From Cytobacillus oceanisediminis (GTDB taxonomy: Bacteria > Bacillota > Bacilli > Bacillales > Cytobacillaceae): a DNA stretch of 64,000 bases. The DNA lies in contig NZ_QGTW01000001.1 in assembly GCF_003182355.1 (NCBI RefSeq), forward strand, positions 310,001 through 374,000, written 5' to 3'. How positions within the stretch are numbered: position 1 is the stretch's first letter; each line of letters starts with the position of its first letter. Below, piece by piece: positions 44,218 to 52,919 of the stretch. Both the position numbers and the translations under genes were made by a program. The notes under the pieces were generated by a model. The model searched no databases. It saw nothing but the letters and a program-made list of their open reading frames with translations, and had not been told where the DNA came from.

Positions 44218-44884
44218 CAGTTGGCCACATTTCCTTGTTATAGGCCGCATCCCAAAACATATATTCAAATCTGGTGGTATTTAAAAAGATATTCTCAAGC
44301 TTGAGGAGCTCTTCTTCGGATTTACCGTTCGCCGCTTTATCCATTAATCTGATGCACCATGTGGCCAGCTCGCCAAATTCTTCAGAGCTGTACATTTTGA
44401 TCCAATCGCCATATAGCTCATGTTCGGAAGCCCCTGGGATTTCATTCAGCTCCTTGCCTATTTCCCAATAACTCCACATGCAAGGAAGGAGCGCAGCTAC
44501 AAGTTCAGCCAGTGTCCCATTTTGTGCGGAATAAAGCATATAGTGTGTATAAGCTAATGTAATAGGGGATGGTTCTGCTGCTTCCAGCTCCTCGGCTGAT
44601 ATTCCAAAACGGGATGCATACTGGCGGTGCAAGGACATTTCTTCATTGATAGTAGAATCCAATAAGGAAGAAAAAGTCCCCATATCCTCTAAATTGGTTG
44701 CTTTAACAGCTCCTAAAGCAAATAGCTTTGAATAATCAATTAAATATAAATAATCCTGAACCATATAGAATCTGAATTTATCCGGATCCAATGTTCCATC
44801 CCCCATTTCCTTAACAAAGGGATGGGAATGATTTTTCCGCCAGATTGGCTGGAGTTTATGGTATAAATGCTCTGAAAACTTCAT
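44210..44884 (-). CDS. tenA: Aminopyrimidine aminohydrolase TenA (thiaminase II)
   Basis: The 224-residue TenA-fold protein has FVKEMGDGTLDPDKFRFYMV and QDYLYLIDYSKLFALGAVKA near the N-terminus and the active-site Cys in LLPCMWSYWEIG (about 133). TenA hydrolyses 4-amino-5-aminomethyl-2-methylpyrimidine to hydroxymethyl-pyrimidine in thiamin salvage. It fits between the deformylase (ylmB) upstream and the transporter. Confidence 0.9.
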   Translation of the reverse strand: MKFSEHLYHKLQPIWRKNHSHPFVKEMGDGTLDPDKFRFYMVQDYLYLIDYSKLFALGAVKATNLEDMGTFSSLLDSTINEEMSLHRQYASRFGISAEELEAAEPSPITLAYTHYMLYSAQNGTLAELVAALLPCMWSYWEIGKELNEIPGASEHELYGDWIKMYSSEEFGELATWCIRLMDKAANGKSEEELLKLENIFLNTTRFEYMFWDAAYNKEMWPTDE

Positions 44885-44922
44885 TCTGATTTACACTCCT
44901 TTTCTATCAAGCTATAAAACCC

Positions 44923-46197
44923 TTATTTTCTTGTATGGCACCATTTATAAATAAAGGACAAAATCACCTTTGTATACTGAATCAATTGTTCAATTGAAAC
45001 CTGTTCATTTACTGCATGGGCATGGAGCAGACTTCCCGGTCCATAAATAGCAGCGGGAATGCCTGCATCCCCAAACCAGCCTCCATCAGTGACAGTCGGC
45101 GATACATCGACTACAGCCTTTTCTTTAATGATCTTTTCGTGAACGTTCATTAATGCATGTACTGCAGGATGGCCATCATCCACTTCCAATGAAGGAAAAA
45201 TCTCACCGCGATCCTCTATCATCGATGAACCGCCCCACTTAAAGATAGGCGGGTTTTCCCTCAGCCAAATATCTCCCTGTGCAGCCAAATGAATGTGCTC
45301 CTCTATCTCTTTTGCCACTTGTTCATGGGTTTCATTTGGGTAAAAATGAACAGTAATCCAAAGCCTGCATTCATCCGCAATAAATGCAGCATGCCGCCCC
45401 CCTTCAATCACAGCAGGGTTAATCGTATTTGTTCCAGGTGGGTATCCCGGATAGCTTTTCATGACTGCCCAATTCCGTTCAAGCTCTTGAAGCGCCTGTA
45501 TAATTTTCATCATTTTTTCAATGGCACTTGCCCCAAACAGTTTTCCTCCGGCATGGATCATATCCTTGCGTGTAGCATCGTGAAAGGTATTTTTGCTTTT
45601 TACAGTGATCCAGCCTGTAATCACACCGCCTTGGCCTTGAATATGCAGGTCACTTGTATCAGCCACCAGAGCAAAATCGGCTTTATAGCCCCTTTTGCAG
45701 CACTCCAATGTTCCCGCTTCCCCTACTTCTTCGCCAATGACAGACTGAAAAGTTAAATCTCCCGGAAGCCTGATTCCGTGTTCGTGGAGAAGCTGAATGG
45801 CAAATAATGCTCCTGCCAACCCTCCTTTCATATCTGCTGCTCCCCTGCCAATTACAGAACCATCCTGAACAGTTGGTACAAATGGATCTGAAAGCCAATC
45901 CTCATCCTCATTGACTTCTGCAACATCTACATGCCCATTGATAATAAGGCTTTTAAACTGGCTGGAATAAGTCCCGTTCAGCACCCCTACTACATTGGGG
46001 TCTCCAGGATAGACATCCCATTTATCAATAACAAAACCTTTTTCCTTTAGGAATGATGCGATAAACTGCTGGGCTTCTTCCGTATTTCTGGCAGGCGGTG
46101 CAGGTGTTTTGTAGCCAATCAGTTTGTTCAGGAGCTGGATTAGCTCATCCTGCCGCTTATCAACTTCACCTATCAATTGATCCAATTTTTCTTCCAT
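44923..46197 (-). CDS. ylmB: M20-family deacylase, probable formylaminopyrimidine deformylase (YlmB-like)
   Basis: The 424-residue ArgE/DapE/M20 metallohydrolase has the metal ligands in INGHVDVAEVNE (His-Asp), GRGAADMKGGLAGALF (Asp, about 118), SVIGEEVGEAGT (Glu-Glu) and GPGSLLHAHAVNEQV (His). In B. subtilis YlmB removes the formyl group from N-formyl-4-amino-5-aminomethyl-2-methylpyrimidine before TenA acts. Position directly behind a TPP riboswitch and before tenA supports the same role. Confidence 0.85.
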   Translation of the reverse strand: MEEKLDQLIGEVDKRQDELIQLLNKLIGYKTPAPPARNTEEAQQFIASFLKEKGFVIDKWDVYPGDPNVVGVLNGTYSSQFKSLIINGHVDVAEVNEDEDWLSDPFVPTVQDGSVIGRGAADMKGGLAGALFAIQLLHEHGIRLPGDLTFQSVIGEEVGEAGTLECCKRGYKADFALVADTSDLHIQGQGGVITGWITVKSKNTFHDATRKDMIHAGGKLFGASAIEKMMKIIQALQELERNWAVMKSYPGYPPGTNTINPAVIEGGRHAAFIADECRLWITVHFYPNETHEQVAKEIEEHIHLAAQGDIWLRENPPIFKWGGSSMIEDRGEIFPSLEVDDGHPAVHALMNVHEKIIKEKAVVDVSPTVTDGGWFGDAGIPAAIYGPGSLLHAHAVNEQVSIEQLIQYTKVILSFIYKWCHTRK

Positions 46198-46212
46198 TAA
46201 AATTCACCCCAC

Positions 46213-46245
46213 AAAAAAAGCCCCTTCTCTGCAAAAGAAGTGGCT
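46213..46245 (-). terminator. Riboswitch-controlled terminator of the thiamin operon leader
   Basis: Stem GCCACTTCTT/AGAAGGGGC with seven U lies between the TPP aptamer and ylmB. Confidence 0.8.
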
Positions 46246-46299
46246 TTTCATTTAATTACATATTTTGGCAAAACCAGATAAAGGCATCCCATTACTTAT

Positions 46300-46388
46300 G
46301 TACCACTTTCCTTCGCTAGCATTACCTAGTGCAGGTTCAAGGGTTAAGACAAACTGTCTCTCTCAGCTTATAAAGCACCCCTAGTGTT
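46300..46388 (-). ncRNA. TPP riboswitch (THI box)
   Basis: On the minus strand the order is CACTAGGGGTGC, GCTGAGAGAG, ACCCTTGAACCTG and TAATGCTAGCGAAGGAAAGTG, the full THI-box consensus with the closing P1 helix CACT/AGTG. It controls ylmB-tenA-thiZXY. Confidence 0.96.
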
Positions 46389-46555
46389 CGTTTATGAAAT
46401 TTTCTATTTACATAGTCACATAATTTCCGATTTAAATCAATATATTATTTCTAAAAAACGACAGTTTGTTATTTAACGATAATTATTTTTTTCAACGATT
46501 CTGCGGAATTTATGAATTCAAGAGGTGCAATTAGGGTCAACAGGAATCTATTTTA

Positions 46556-47140
46556 TTAAGCAGCATCTCTCTTGATTATAGCATAAGCCCCAATTGATGC
46601 CCCAATAAATTCTAACCAGCCTCCCGTCGCAAGGAGCAGTCTTTTTTGGATGCTCATTTCATCTTTTATAAGAATTCCCGCCGAGTCAAGCATGGCTGCA
46701 ACCGAAATAAGACTGCTACCAACCACCTCAAGATTATTTAAATGATCGCCTTCCCTGTTTGCTATTCCTGCTGCCTCCAATGCTGCTCCCATTGATTGTA
46801 CAGAACTCCCCACAGAATTAAATCTTGCTATCGAAGGAGAAGGATTTTCGATCTCTATATTTGATGCAGTACTGTTAATCGTATTCCCGCCTGCTTGCAT
46901 AAAAGAGCCAATGATACCATAAAGATGTGAACCCTCTTCTATATTCTCAGTTAATCTGATTCTTCCAAAACCTTGAAGGGTATTCCCGAGAGCTTGGACT
47001 GCATTCCCATTACGGATTAATTTTTTATTGGTATTTTCTATGTCTGATCCTTGCATCGTTTCTCCTATTGCTGAAATGAGTGTACCTAAAACCAAAAAAT
47101 AAGAGCCAATCGAAAGGTACTCTTCTCCCCTTAAATACAT
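46556..47140 (-). CDS. Repetitive Gly/Leu/Ala protein (DUF6944-like), paralogue 1
   Basis: The 194-residue protein is built of imperfect 12-20-residue repeats around hydrophobic-Gly units such as VQALGNTLQGFG, IIGSFMQAGGNTI, SSVQSMGAALEAAG and EFIGASIGAYAI. There is no signal peptide or enzyme motif. The pattern predicts amphipathic helices with glycine turns that could pack as a solenoid or line membranes. Bacilli encode such 'DUF6944 family repetitive' proteins. The function is unknown. A paralogue lies 81 bp upstream. Confidence 0.65.
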   Translation of the reverse strand: MYLRGEEYLSIGSYFLVLGTLISAIGETMQGSDIENTNKKLIRNGNAVQALGNTLQGFGRIRLTENIEEGSHLYGIIGSFMQAGGNTINSTASNIEIENPSPSIARFNSVGSSVQSMGAALEAAGIANREGDHLNNLEVVGSSLISVAAMLDSAGILIKDEMSIQKRLLLATGGWLEFIGASIGAYAIIKRDAA

Positions 47141-47221
47141 TTAACTCTCCTTTCTAACCATTCATTCATTACGGCTCTGATAGCAAATTTATATCATGTC
47201 TACAGTAAATAGATTTACTCT

Positions 47222-47806
47222 TTATCTTTTTTTATCAGAAGCTTCTTGATTTTCTTCCTGAAGTTGGCCAATGACTGATAAAACGGACCCTACAGCCTGA
47301 ATCCAGCTCCCAATGAAGATAACTTTATCACCGCTATTACCTGAATCGGCCCCCTTTTCCTTAAGGTTAATTGTGCCTCCAATTGCTTGAAGTGAATTTC
47401 CGATGGATTGAAGTAAATTACCATAAATATTATAGAGCTGCCCAGCGGCAGTCGGATCTTCAAATTCATCCCCCAAGGCGGCAGCTCCACCCAAGGCTTG
47501 CAGCCAATTACCAGTAATGACTAACATCTCTTCATTCTCTTCTTCTAGATCTAAAACTAATCCAGCAATAACTGTACTGTTTCCTATAGCCTGTATTTCA
47601 TTACCAAGTTTTTCAAGAGAGGGCCCCCTTTGTCCATCTGCCTCAAGTGCGTTTCCTGCAGCCTGCAGAGTATTCCCGACAATATCCAGACCCTTAAATA
47701 GGTCCACGATTCTTGCCGATTGAGATGGAATGCTTGAAACAGCTGAAAGTATGGTCCCTAATGCTGCTATAACTGCTCCAACTATCTCTTGTACCTGATT
47801 GTCCAT
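47222..47806 (-). CDS. Repetitive Gly/Leu/Ala protein (DUF6944-like), paralogue 2
   Basis: The 194-residue protein, the same length as its neighbour, has clearer repeats: IVGNTLQAAGNALEADG, LGNEIQAIGNSTVIAG, ITGNWLQALGGAAALG, IYGNLLQSIGNSLQAIGG and FIGSWIQAVGSVLSVIG. The unit is (hydrophobic)-G-N-x-hydrophobic-Q-A/S-hydrophobic-G, about 22 residues apart or multiples of it. The two genes are probably co-transcribed. The function is unknown. Confidence 0.68.
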   Translation of the reverse strand: MDNQVQEIVGAVIAALGTILSAVSSIPSQSARIVDLFKGLDIVGNTLQAAGNALEADGQRGPSLEKLGNEIQAIGNSTVIAGLVLDLEEENEEMLVITGNWLQALGGAAALGDEFEDPTAAGQLYNIYGNLLQSIGNSLQAIGGTINLKEKGADSGNSGDKVIFIGSWIQAVGSVLSVIGQLQEENQEASDKKR

Positions 47807-48161
47807 AACATACTCCTTAGTTGTTGTATGTTAAATTATATTCAAGACCTTTAAGCTCGGTACGAAAGGAGAAAACTATAAGTGGCAAATCAACACATTA
47901 ATTTAATTCGTTATCATACCCAACATAAAAAACAATAAGATAATAGCCTGGGACCAATAATCTTTATTAATTAAATATTTAATAATAAAATGAATCTCGA
48001 AAACGTTAAGGACTTAATATTAAAATGAATTTTTATTCCATGGAGGAGCAGAAGTCAACCGAAAGAAATGAGTTAATGGTATATCCATCGATAAGGAGCG
48101 CCAGAGTGTATTTGGCAATTAAAAAATGTTGTTTACGGCAGTATTTATTTGAATAGAAATC

Positions 48162-48209
48162 AAGGCTTTAATATACAAGTTATGCATAAAATCTTGTATA
48201 TAAAGCCTT
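48162..48209. repeat. Long inverted repeat (hairpin 1) in gene-poor DNA
   Basis: AAGGCTTTAATATACAAG (48162-48179) pairs with CTTGTATATAAAGCCTT (48193-48209), a 17-bp stem with a single bulged base. It has no U-run on either side, so it is not a plain terminator. The surrounding 47.8-48.46 kb gap contains only short frames with no convincing gene. Confidence 0.7.
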
Positions 48210-48210
48210 A

Positions 48211-48255
48211 TAAAAAAAATACTTATTAAATTAAATCGCCCTTTAATTTAATAAG
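48211..48255 (-). terminator. Hairpin 2, probable terminator of the PhnB-like gene
   Basis: A perfect 14-bp stem CTTATTAAATTAAA/TTTAATTTAATAAG (48222-48235 with 48242-48255, 6-nt loop) is followed on the minus strand by TATTTTTTTTAT. It lies about 200 nt after the VOC-family gene stop. Confidence 0.65.
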
Positions 48256-48458
48256 AAACTCTTGAAGTGTTAGACATTTTTTCACTCTTTCTATAGTTTT
48301 GTTTTCACATCTCATGCTTTTTAAACCTAATCTTTTTTATGAACTTGGTTCGCTTATGTAAAAGTGGGTAATAAAAAGGATTTATCATTCTAAACTTTAT
48401 AAGGATCTATCAGACCCATTCAACTTAGAAATTATATTAATAATAAAAGATGACTGTT

Positions 48459-48884
48459 TTAATGCTCGCCTTCAGTATAAATTTGAAAATTCACACCAAA
48501 CTTATCAATTATACTGCCATATGCAGGGCTGAAGAAGGTTTCTTGGAGAGGCATGGTCACTTGACCGTCTTGCTGTAACGAGTTAAAAAATTTCTGAGAT
48601 TTTTCTGGATCCTTTGTGGAAATACAAATTGTAACTTGATTACCTTTTTGATGCGGCTGGCCTGGAAAGGTATCACTAAACATTAGTTCAGTTTCGCCAA
48701 CTTTTACAGTCGCGTGCATGATCCGATTCTTAGCCTCTTCCGGCACGGGATATTGAGGGTCTTCTGGTCCTTCACCAAATGTTTGTGAATATAGAACTTC
48801 CGCATCTAATGCTTCTCTGTAAAATTGAATGGCTTCACTTGCATTTCCATCCATCACTAAGTATGGAATTAACCGTACAGTCAT
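48459..48884 (-). CDS. VOC-family protein, PhnB/YjdN type
   Basis: The 141-residue single VOC module starts RLIPYLVMDGNASEAIQFYR and contains HATVKVGETELMFSDTFPG and FGVNFQIYTE, typical of the PhnB-like group. It has no known fixed activity (related to demethylubiquinone methyltransferase-like folds). It is monocistronic. The upstream site AGGAGCTGAAAATA precedes ATG. Confidence 0.78.
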   Translation of the reverse strand: MTVRLIPYLVMDGNASEAIQFYREALDAEVLYSQTFGEGPEDPQYPVPEEAKNRIMHATVKVGETELMFSDTFPGQPHQKGNQVTICISTKDPEKSQKFFNSLQQDGQVTMPLQETFFSPAYGSIIDKFGVNFQIYTEGEH

Positions 48885-49131
48885 TATTTTCAGCTCCTAA
48901 GGTTTTATTTTTTGAGTTACCATTAATTATCAGACTCCCTAATATTACCCACTTTTACATTATAATATAAAAGAACATTTGTTCGCAAGATTTTTAGATT
49001 TACTTTAAGGTTTTAAACATAAAAAACTACATTCTCAATCCAAACGGAGCATTGTGGTTACATAAAATAGAAATGGATTGTATAAGATACCATTATCTAA
49101 AGGAATGCTGCTCTAGGAGTTGATTAGAAGA

Positions 49132-49689
49132 ATGTCGTTTGAAGAAGGAATACAGCAATCGGAAAAAGCTTATCAAAAATTTGTTGAAGTGAGTTCTATG
49201 TTCTCTGATACAGTTAATCATGCATTTATATTTACCTGGCAATGGTGGCTTGGGGTAACACTATTTATTATTCCTTGGGTTTTATGGTTTACTTTAAGGA
49301 AAAAGGAAAGCACAGGACGCCTGCTGTTAGGTGGGTTTATAACCATAATATTATCAATTACGATCGATTTGGTTGCATTGTCCCTTGGTTTGTGGTCTTA
49401 CCCGATGGTCATAACAACAATATCACCATTGTTATTTCTGCCTTACCACTTCTCTTTGGCTCCTGTTGCCATTATGTTCACTCTCCAAATAAAGCCAGGA
49501 ACAAATCCATTAATCAAAGGAATTGTATTTTCTGCAATTGCAGCTTTTGTGGGAATGAATATTTTTGATTTGATCGATTTTTATAATCCGAAAGGGTGGT
49601 CAACATTTTATGACTTCTTCATCTTTTTAACCCTTTACTATGTAGCATATATGGTCAGCAATCTAAATAGTTTCGAATCATTAAAATGA
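49132..49689 (+). CDS. CBO0543-like integral membrane protein
   Basis: The 185-residue protein has an N-terminal soluble helix (about 1-25) and five hydrophobic segments, including WQWWLGVTLFIIPWVLWF and a TIDLVALSLGLWSYP region. The layout is that of the Firmicutes CBO0543 family, which is uncharacterised. ATG at 49132 has AGGAG about 12 nt upstream. The TTG at 49120 abuts that site and is less likely. Confidence 0.65.
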   Translation: MSFEEGIQQSEKAYQKFVEVSSMFSDTVNHAFIFTWQWWLGVTLFIIPWVLWFTLRKKESTGRLLLGGFITIILSITIDLVALSLGLWSYPMVITTISPLLFLPYHFSLAPVAIMFTLQIKPGTNPLIKGIVFSAIAAFVGMNIFDLIDFYNPKGWSTFYDFFIFLTLYYVAYMVSNLNSFESLK

Positions 49690-50031
49690 TCCTTTAAAGA
49701 GTACCCATTAGTTAAAACATGTCCTGACGATAGAAACCCATTTGTTGAGTAATCCATATCTTTAAGCTAGCTTTATTATTAAACCATCTGTTTTACAATA
49801 GCTTCATGTTTCAAACATCCGTTTGATCATAATTTGTTCTGCTCATTATGTTTTGCACCTGTATTCTTTCAGAATGTTCAGATAGTTAAACTATGCCATT
49901 TTTTTAAGAAAGGGCGTCTCTAACTATCTGTATAAAAAATTAATTAGGTCTAATTTCAGCCTCCAGAATATATTTTATAGGAAGGATACATTTACCTGTA
50001 TCACATTCCATATGAAATAGGTGAGACCAGC
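49690..50031. other. Gene-free gap with a 10-bp inverted repeat
   Basis: CAGATAGTTA (49879-49888) and TAACTATCTG (49921-49930) flank a T-rich loop (TTTTTTTAAGAAAGGGCG region). Otherwise the 340 bp are AT-rich with no supported gene. A TATA-rich stretch before 50000 probably contains the promoter of the next gene. Confidence 0.4.
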
Positions 50032-50250
50032 ATGTTTATCGTTTATTATATTGAAGGCAGAAATATCTTATTAAATCAACTGTGTAAAAATGTTCCAAAA
50101 GATGGTGAAGAAATAAAAATTAAAGGCCGCAAAGGAAAAGTGTTAAGCGTTCAACAGATCGATGAAAATAAAGTCCATGTGCAAGTAACCTTGGAAAGGG
50201 TTGATAAAAATAAAGTTGTGCTGGACAACTCGAAAAAGAAAAAGAGGTAA
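50032..50250 (+). CDS. Small basic protein (72 residues), unknown
   Basis: The product is MFIVYYIEGRNILLN followed by a lysine-rich, strand-forming body (KIKGRKGKVLSVQQI, VQVTLERVDKNKVVL) and a NSKKKKR tail. The body resembles a small OB/SH3-like barrel with a basic C-terminus, which would suit RNA or ribosome binding. That is only a guess. AGGTGAG precedes ATG and a strong terminator follows at once, so the gene is real in form. Confidence 0.68.
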   Translation: MFIVYYIEGRNILLNQLCKNVPKDGEEIKIKGRKGKVLSVQQIDENKVHVQVTLERVDKNKVVLDNSKKKKR

Positions 50251-50252
50251 CG

Positions 50253-50282
50253 AAAAAACCCGCACTCGGCTGCGGGTTTTTC
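50253..50282. terminator. Bidirectional terminator
   Basis: A 6-bp GC-rich stem CCCGCA/TGCGGG lies between A6 and T5. It serves the small plus-strand gene and the minus-strand LysM amidase, which converge here. Confidence 0.9.
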
Positions 50283-50284
50283 CA

Positions 50285-51289
50285 TTAACGCAATGCCGCT
50301 CTGATTTCTTGCATTTTTTGTTTAACTAAGGGATAAAAATTATTTTTAGCACTCGCGGTAGAGTTTCCACCGAAAAATGCAGTGCCTGGACAGGTTTTAA
50401 CTGCATGTCCGTGACTTTTATCCAATACTCTTTCACCAGAATTAATATCCCACCAATGATGGTATGTGATACTGTCAATGGAAGGTGTTAATCCATATTT
50501 CAGCATAAGCAAGGCTGTGACAGTTAAAATGGTTTCTCTTTGTTCCGCAGTCATATGGTTATCATCAAAGTTGCCGAGATTTTCAATGGCTAACGCATCC
50601 GCTTCAATGGCATGCATAGCCTCCTTATTTTGCAAACCAAAAGATCCTTCTGGAGCTATGTTAAAAGGCCTGCCCACTGCCACTTTTCCATCCGGGAATG
50701 TGGTTAGCTGCTGGCTGATCATACTCCAGCCCATGCCTTCAACATGATATTCTTCCATTCCCTTCATCAAAACGAAATGATTGGAACCATTAAATTGCTG
50801 ATATGATGGCTGATACGTATGGTGCTGCTGTATTTTAGCCACTTTCCTCGTGAATTTTTGGTTAAAAATCCAGTCTTTGAATTCCTCTCTGGTCATAAGC
50901 ACATATTTCCCTTGCATGGCAAGCTTTTTAGGTGGAATCTTTAATTTTTGCCCGACATACAAATGATTCGAAGTAAGCTTATTCGCTGATTTGATTAACT
51001 GGATCGTAGAACTAAATGATTCGGCAAGCTTCCAAAGCGTATCTCCAGGAACAACTTGATACATGATCGGAACCCTTAATTTCTGGCCAACTAAGAGTAG
51101 ATCAGATTGCAGCCCGTTTATTAATTTAAGATCATTTGCCGTTGTTCCATAGGTATTGGCAATTTTCCATAAATAATCCCCTGATTTCACTTCATATAAA
51201 TTCCGGGGATTATTTTGTGCATGAACAGGCGGCAAATTCATTTGAAATAATAACGTCAAAATAAATAAAAGAATCAGGAATCTTTTCAT
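50285..51289 (-). CDS. Secreted N-acetylmuramoyl-L-alanine amidase with two LysM domains
   Basis: The 334-residue exported protein has a signal peptide (about 1-24: KRFLILLFILTLLF then a VHAQ cleavage region). It has two LysM modules (YEVKSGDYLWKIANTYGTTA about 32-75, YQVVPGDTLWKLAESFSSTI about 77-120) and an amidase_2 (T7 lysozyme-like) domain from about 150, with QHHTYQP, EADALAIENLGNFD and HGHAVKTCPG supplying the Zn-binding and catalytic residues. It would cleave peptidoglycan. A role in spore cortex or cell-wall turnover is plausible given the germination operon nearby. Confidence 0.85.
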   Translation of the reverse strand: MKRFLILLFILTLLFQMNLPPVHAQNNPRNLYEVKSGDYLWKIANTYGTTANDLKLINGLQSDLLLVGQKLRVPIMYQVVPGDTLWKLAESFSSTIQLIKSANKLTSNHLYVGQKLKIPPKKLAMQGKYVLMTREEFKDWIFNQKFTRKVAKIQQHHTYQPSYQQFNGSNHFVLMKGMEEYHVEGMGWSMISQQLTTFPDGKVAVGRPFNIAPEGSFGLQNKEAMHAIEADALAIENLGNFDDNHMTAEQRETILTVTALLMLKYGLTPSIDSITYHHWWDINSGERVLDKSHGHAVKTCPGTAFFGGNSTASAKNNFYPLVKQKMQEIRAALR

Positions 51290-51431
51290 GTTTCAAATCC
51301 TTTCATTGGCATCATACAGTTTAGTCACCATTTTCTTTCTATTCCAACATTATTATTTTTTTAAAATGAATTGAAAATATCCTAGTTATTAATTGTCAAT
51401 AGATAGTTGCACAAAATGAATCTGCAGTCGG

Positions 51432-51464
51432 AAAGAGCTTTGCTTTTCCAAGCAAAGCTCTTTT
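51432..51464. terminator. Bidirectional terminator hairpin
   Basis: A 13-bp perfect stem (AAAGAGCTTTGCTT with AAGCAAAGCTCTTT) is flanked by A and T runs, in the 450-bp gap between the LysM amidase and the germination operon. Confidence 0.8.
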
Positions 51465-51536
51465 ACTTAACAACATTTTTAAGAATGCCTTTCCGGATAA
51501 ACCTGTAATGCCAGCGCATCAAGGAGGAATTTGTAC

Positions 51537-51665
51537 ATGAAGGAAACTCAGCTATATCAACCTCATAAAAAATTGGTGAAACAGTACATTCAGCTTTATT
51601 CTATAGTAGAGGCTTGGAGTATTTCTCCAAGCCTCTGTGTTAATAGTATTCAACCAGTAAATTAA
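51537..51665 (+). CDS. Short ORF with strong RBS, possible gene remnant
   Basis: ATG at 51537 lies 7-8 nt after AAGGAGGAAT and opens 42 codons beginning KETQLYQPHKKLVKQY. That beginning recalls the first residues of DUF2161-type nuclease-like proteins, but the rest (IEAWSISPSLCVNS-like) is encoded by a hairpin. It may be the 5' end of a lost gene whose body has been deleted and replaced by a terminator-like stem. Functional status is uncertain. Confidence 0.3.
   Translation: MKETQLYQPHKKLVKQYIQLYSIVEAWSISPSLCVNSIQPVN
51608..51636. repeat. Perfect 12-bp hairpin
   Basis: AGAGGCTTGGAG/CTCCAAGCCTCT with a 5-nt loop. It has no U-run, and lies 100 nt downstream of the germination operon on the minus strand, where it may slow or process the transcript. 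Confidence 0.6.
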
Positions 51666-51737
51666 ACTTTGCTCCCATTAGCACTCAAAGCCCCAAACAT
51701 TGCCTGATTTTCAAGCAATAATTAAAATCCAAAAGCA

Positions 51738-52919
51738 TTACCCCGAGGTACCAAATTCTTTAATGTTAATTTTCACATCGAAGTTGACGGGAACCTCACT
51801 GAATGTTTGATCCCAATCCTCTTTTACCTTTTTCCATAATTTTGGATGCTCTATTCTTAGCTTATTTCCGAAGCCAAAGACATCCATTTGGTATTCTTCT
51901 TGCGCTTTAGCCAATGCACTCTTTATCAAGTACTCTACCTCTTTTTCAGTCATTCTTTCAGCCTTTTTCAGAAATTTGTTATCAAAAGGTTCCCCTGACA
52001 CATCCCAATGTTCGCCAATACGTCCTTCAGACTCGACTTTTACTTCAAAAGAAATAGCTCCTCCTTTTACATTTGGTTTAATTTTGCTTTCCATGGATAT
52101 AATTTCGTATATAATCGGCTGGCCAGTATATTCATCAAAGCTTCTCACCAATCCCCCTTTTCCCTCTCCGGTTAACCAGGCTACTCCTTCTGTTTCGGTA
52201 TCATCCAGGAAACCACGCAGTCTCTTTGTTTTTCCATCAATAATTGCTGCTCCTGATAGGATTCTTTCACCTTTTGCCGGTTTAACACTTTGTAATAAAA
52301 AGCTGGTTCCCGACTGTAAATGCCCTTCAAATCTGGTGATCGACATAGGAAGCAATATCTTCGTGGTTCTTTCCTGGCCTTGTGTCATTTCAACGAGCTG
52401 AATCGCCGGAATGACAGTTGGTTCATTTGTTTCCAGTGTTTTTCTTGCATTTTCCTTTGCGATAACAATGAGGGCACTTGGCCTCATTTCCTGTTCTCTT
52501 TTGAAAAAATCCAGTACTTGGTTAAGATTGTAATGACGTGCCAGATCCTCGCCTATAACAATCACCTTTGAATGTTCACCAAAAGCGCGTTTGTCAATTC
52601 GCAGGATCATTTTGCGCAAAGCAGGAAGAAGAGCATCCCCTGTTTCAGTAATATTTTTATATGCCTGGTGCTGGGTTGTACCCTCTTTAGTTCCGGAATC
52701 AGTCGTTTCTGCTGTGACAAGCTGATTGGTTATCGTGAACATATCCCGCTTAGGAAATCTGCCCTCCTGGTCCTCGTCTATCCCCTCTTTTTCCAGGTCC
52801 AGTGCAGTACCAATAATCAGTCCCATTTCTTCAATTTCTTCACTGCTCCAGCATCCAGATAGAGGAAATATGAGAATAAGCAGCAGCAAACTTAGGAGGA
52901 ATATTTGAAATAGCTTCAT
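51738..52919 (-). CDS. Spore germinant receptor C subunit (Ger(x)C lipoprotein)
   Basis: The 393-residue protein begins with a lipoprotein signal (LLLILIFPLSGCWSSEEIEE, lipobox LSGC about 24) and continues with EMGLIIGTALD, RMILRIDKRAFGEHSKVIVI and a C-terminal Ger(x)C domain (FEVKVESEGRIGE, WDQTFSEVPVNFDVKINI). It is exported to the outer face of the spore inner membrane. It is the last gene of the A-B-C operon and overlaps the B gene by 4 nt. Confidence 0.9.
   Translation of the reverse strand: MKLFQIFLLSLLLLILIFPLSGCWSSEEIEEMGLIIGTALDLEKEGIDEDQEGRFPKRDMFTITNQLVTAETTDSGTKEGTTQHQAYKNITETGDALLPALRKMILRIDKRAFGEHSKVIVIGEDLARHYNLNQVLDFFKREQEMRPSALIVIAKENARKTLETNEPTVIPAIQLVEMTQGQERTTKILLPMSITRFEGHLQSGTSFLLQSVKPAKGERILSGAAIIDGKTKRLRGFLDDTETEGVAWLTGEGKGGLVRSFDEYTGQPIIYEIISMESKIKPNVKGGAISFEVKVESEGRIGEHWDVSGEPFDNKFLKKAERMTEKEVEYLIKSALAKAQEEYQMDVFGFGNKLRIEHPKLWKKVKEDWDQTFSEVPVNFDVKINIKEFGTSG

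Noticed and set aside
45289..45756. 155-codon frame on the plus strand
   Set aside because: Antisense to the intact YlmB-like metallohydrolase. Cys- and His-rich composition is typical of a shadow frame.
48256..48458. Short minus-strand frame (ends ...LQEFLIKLKGDLI) after the PhnB-like gene
   Set aside because: Only about 29 codons from its ATG, weak binding site, and its 3' end is the hairpin at 48222-48255. Not enough to call a gene.
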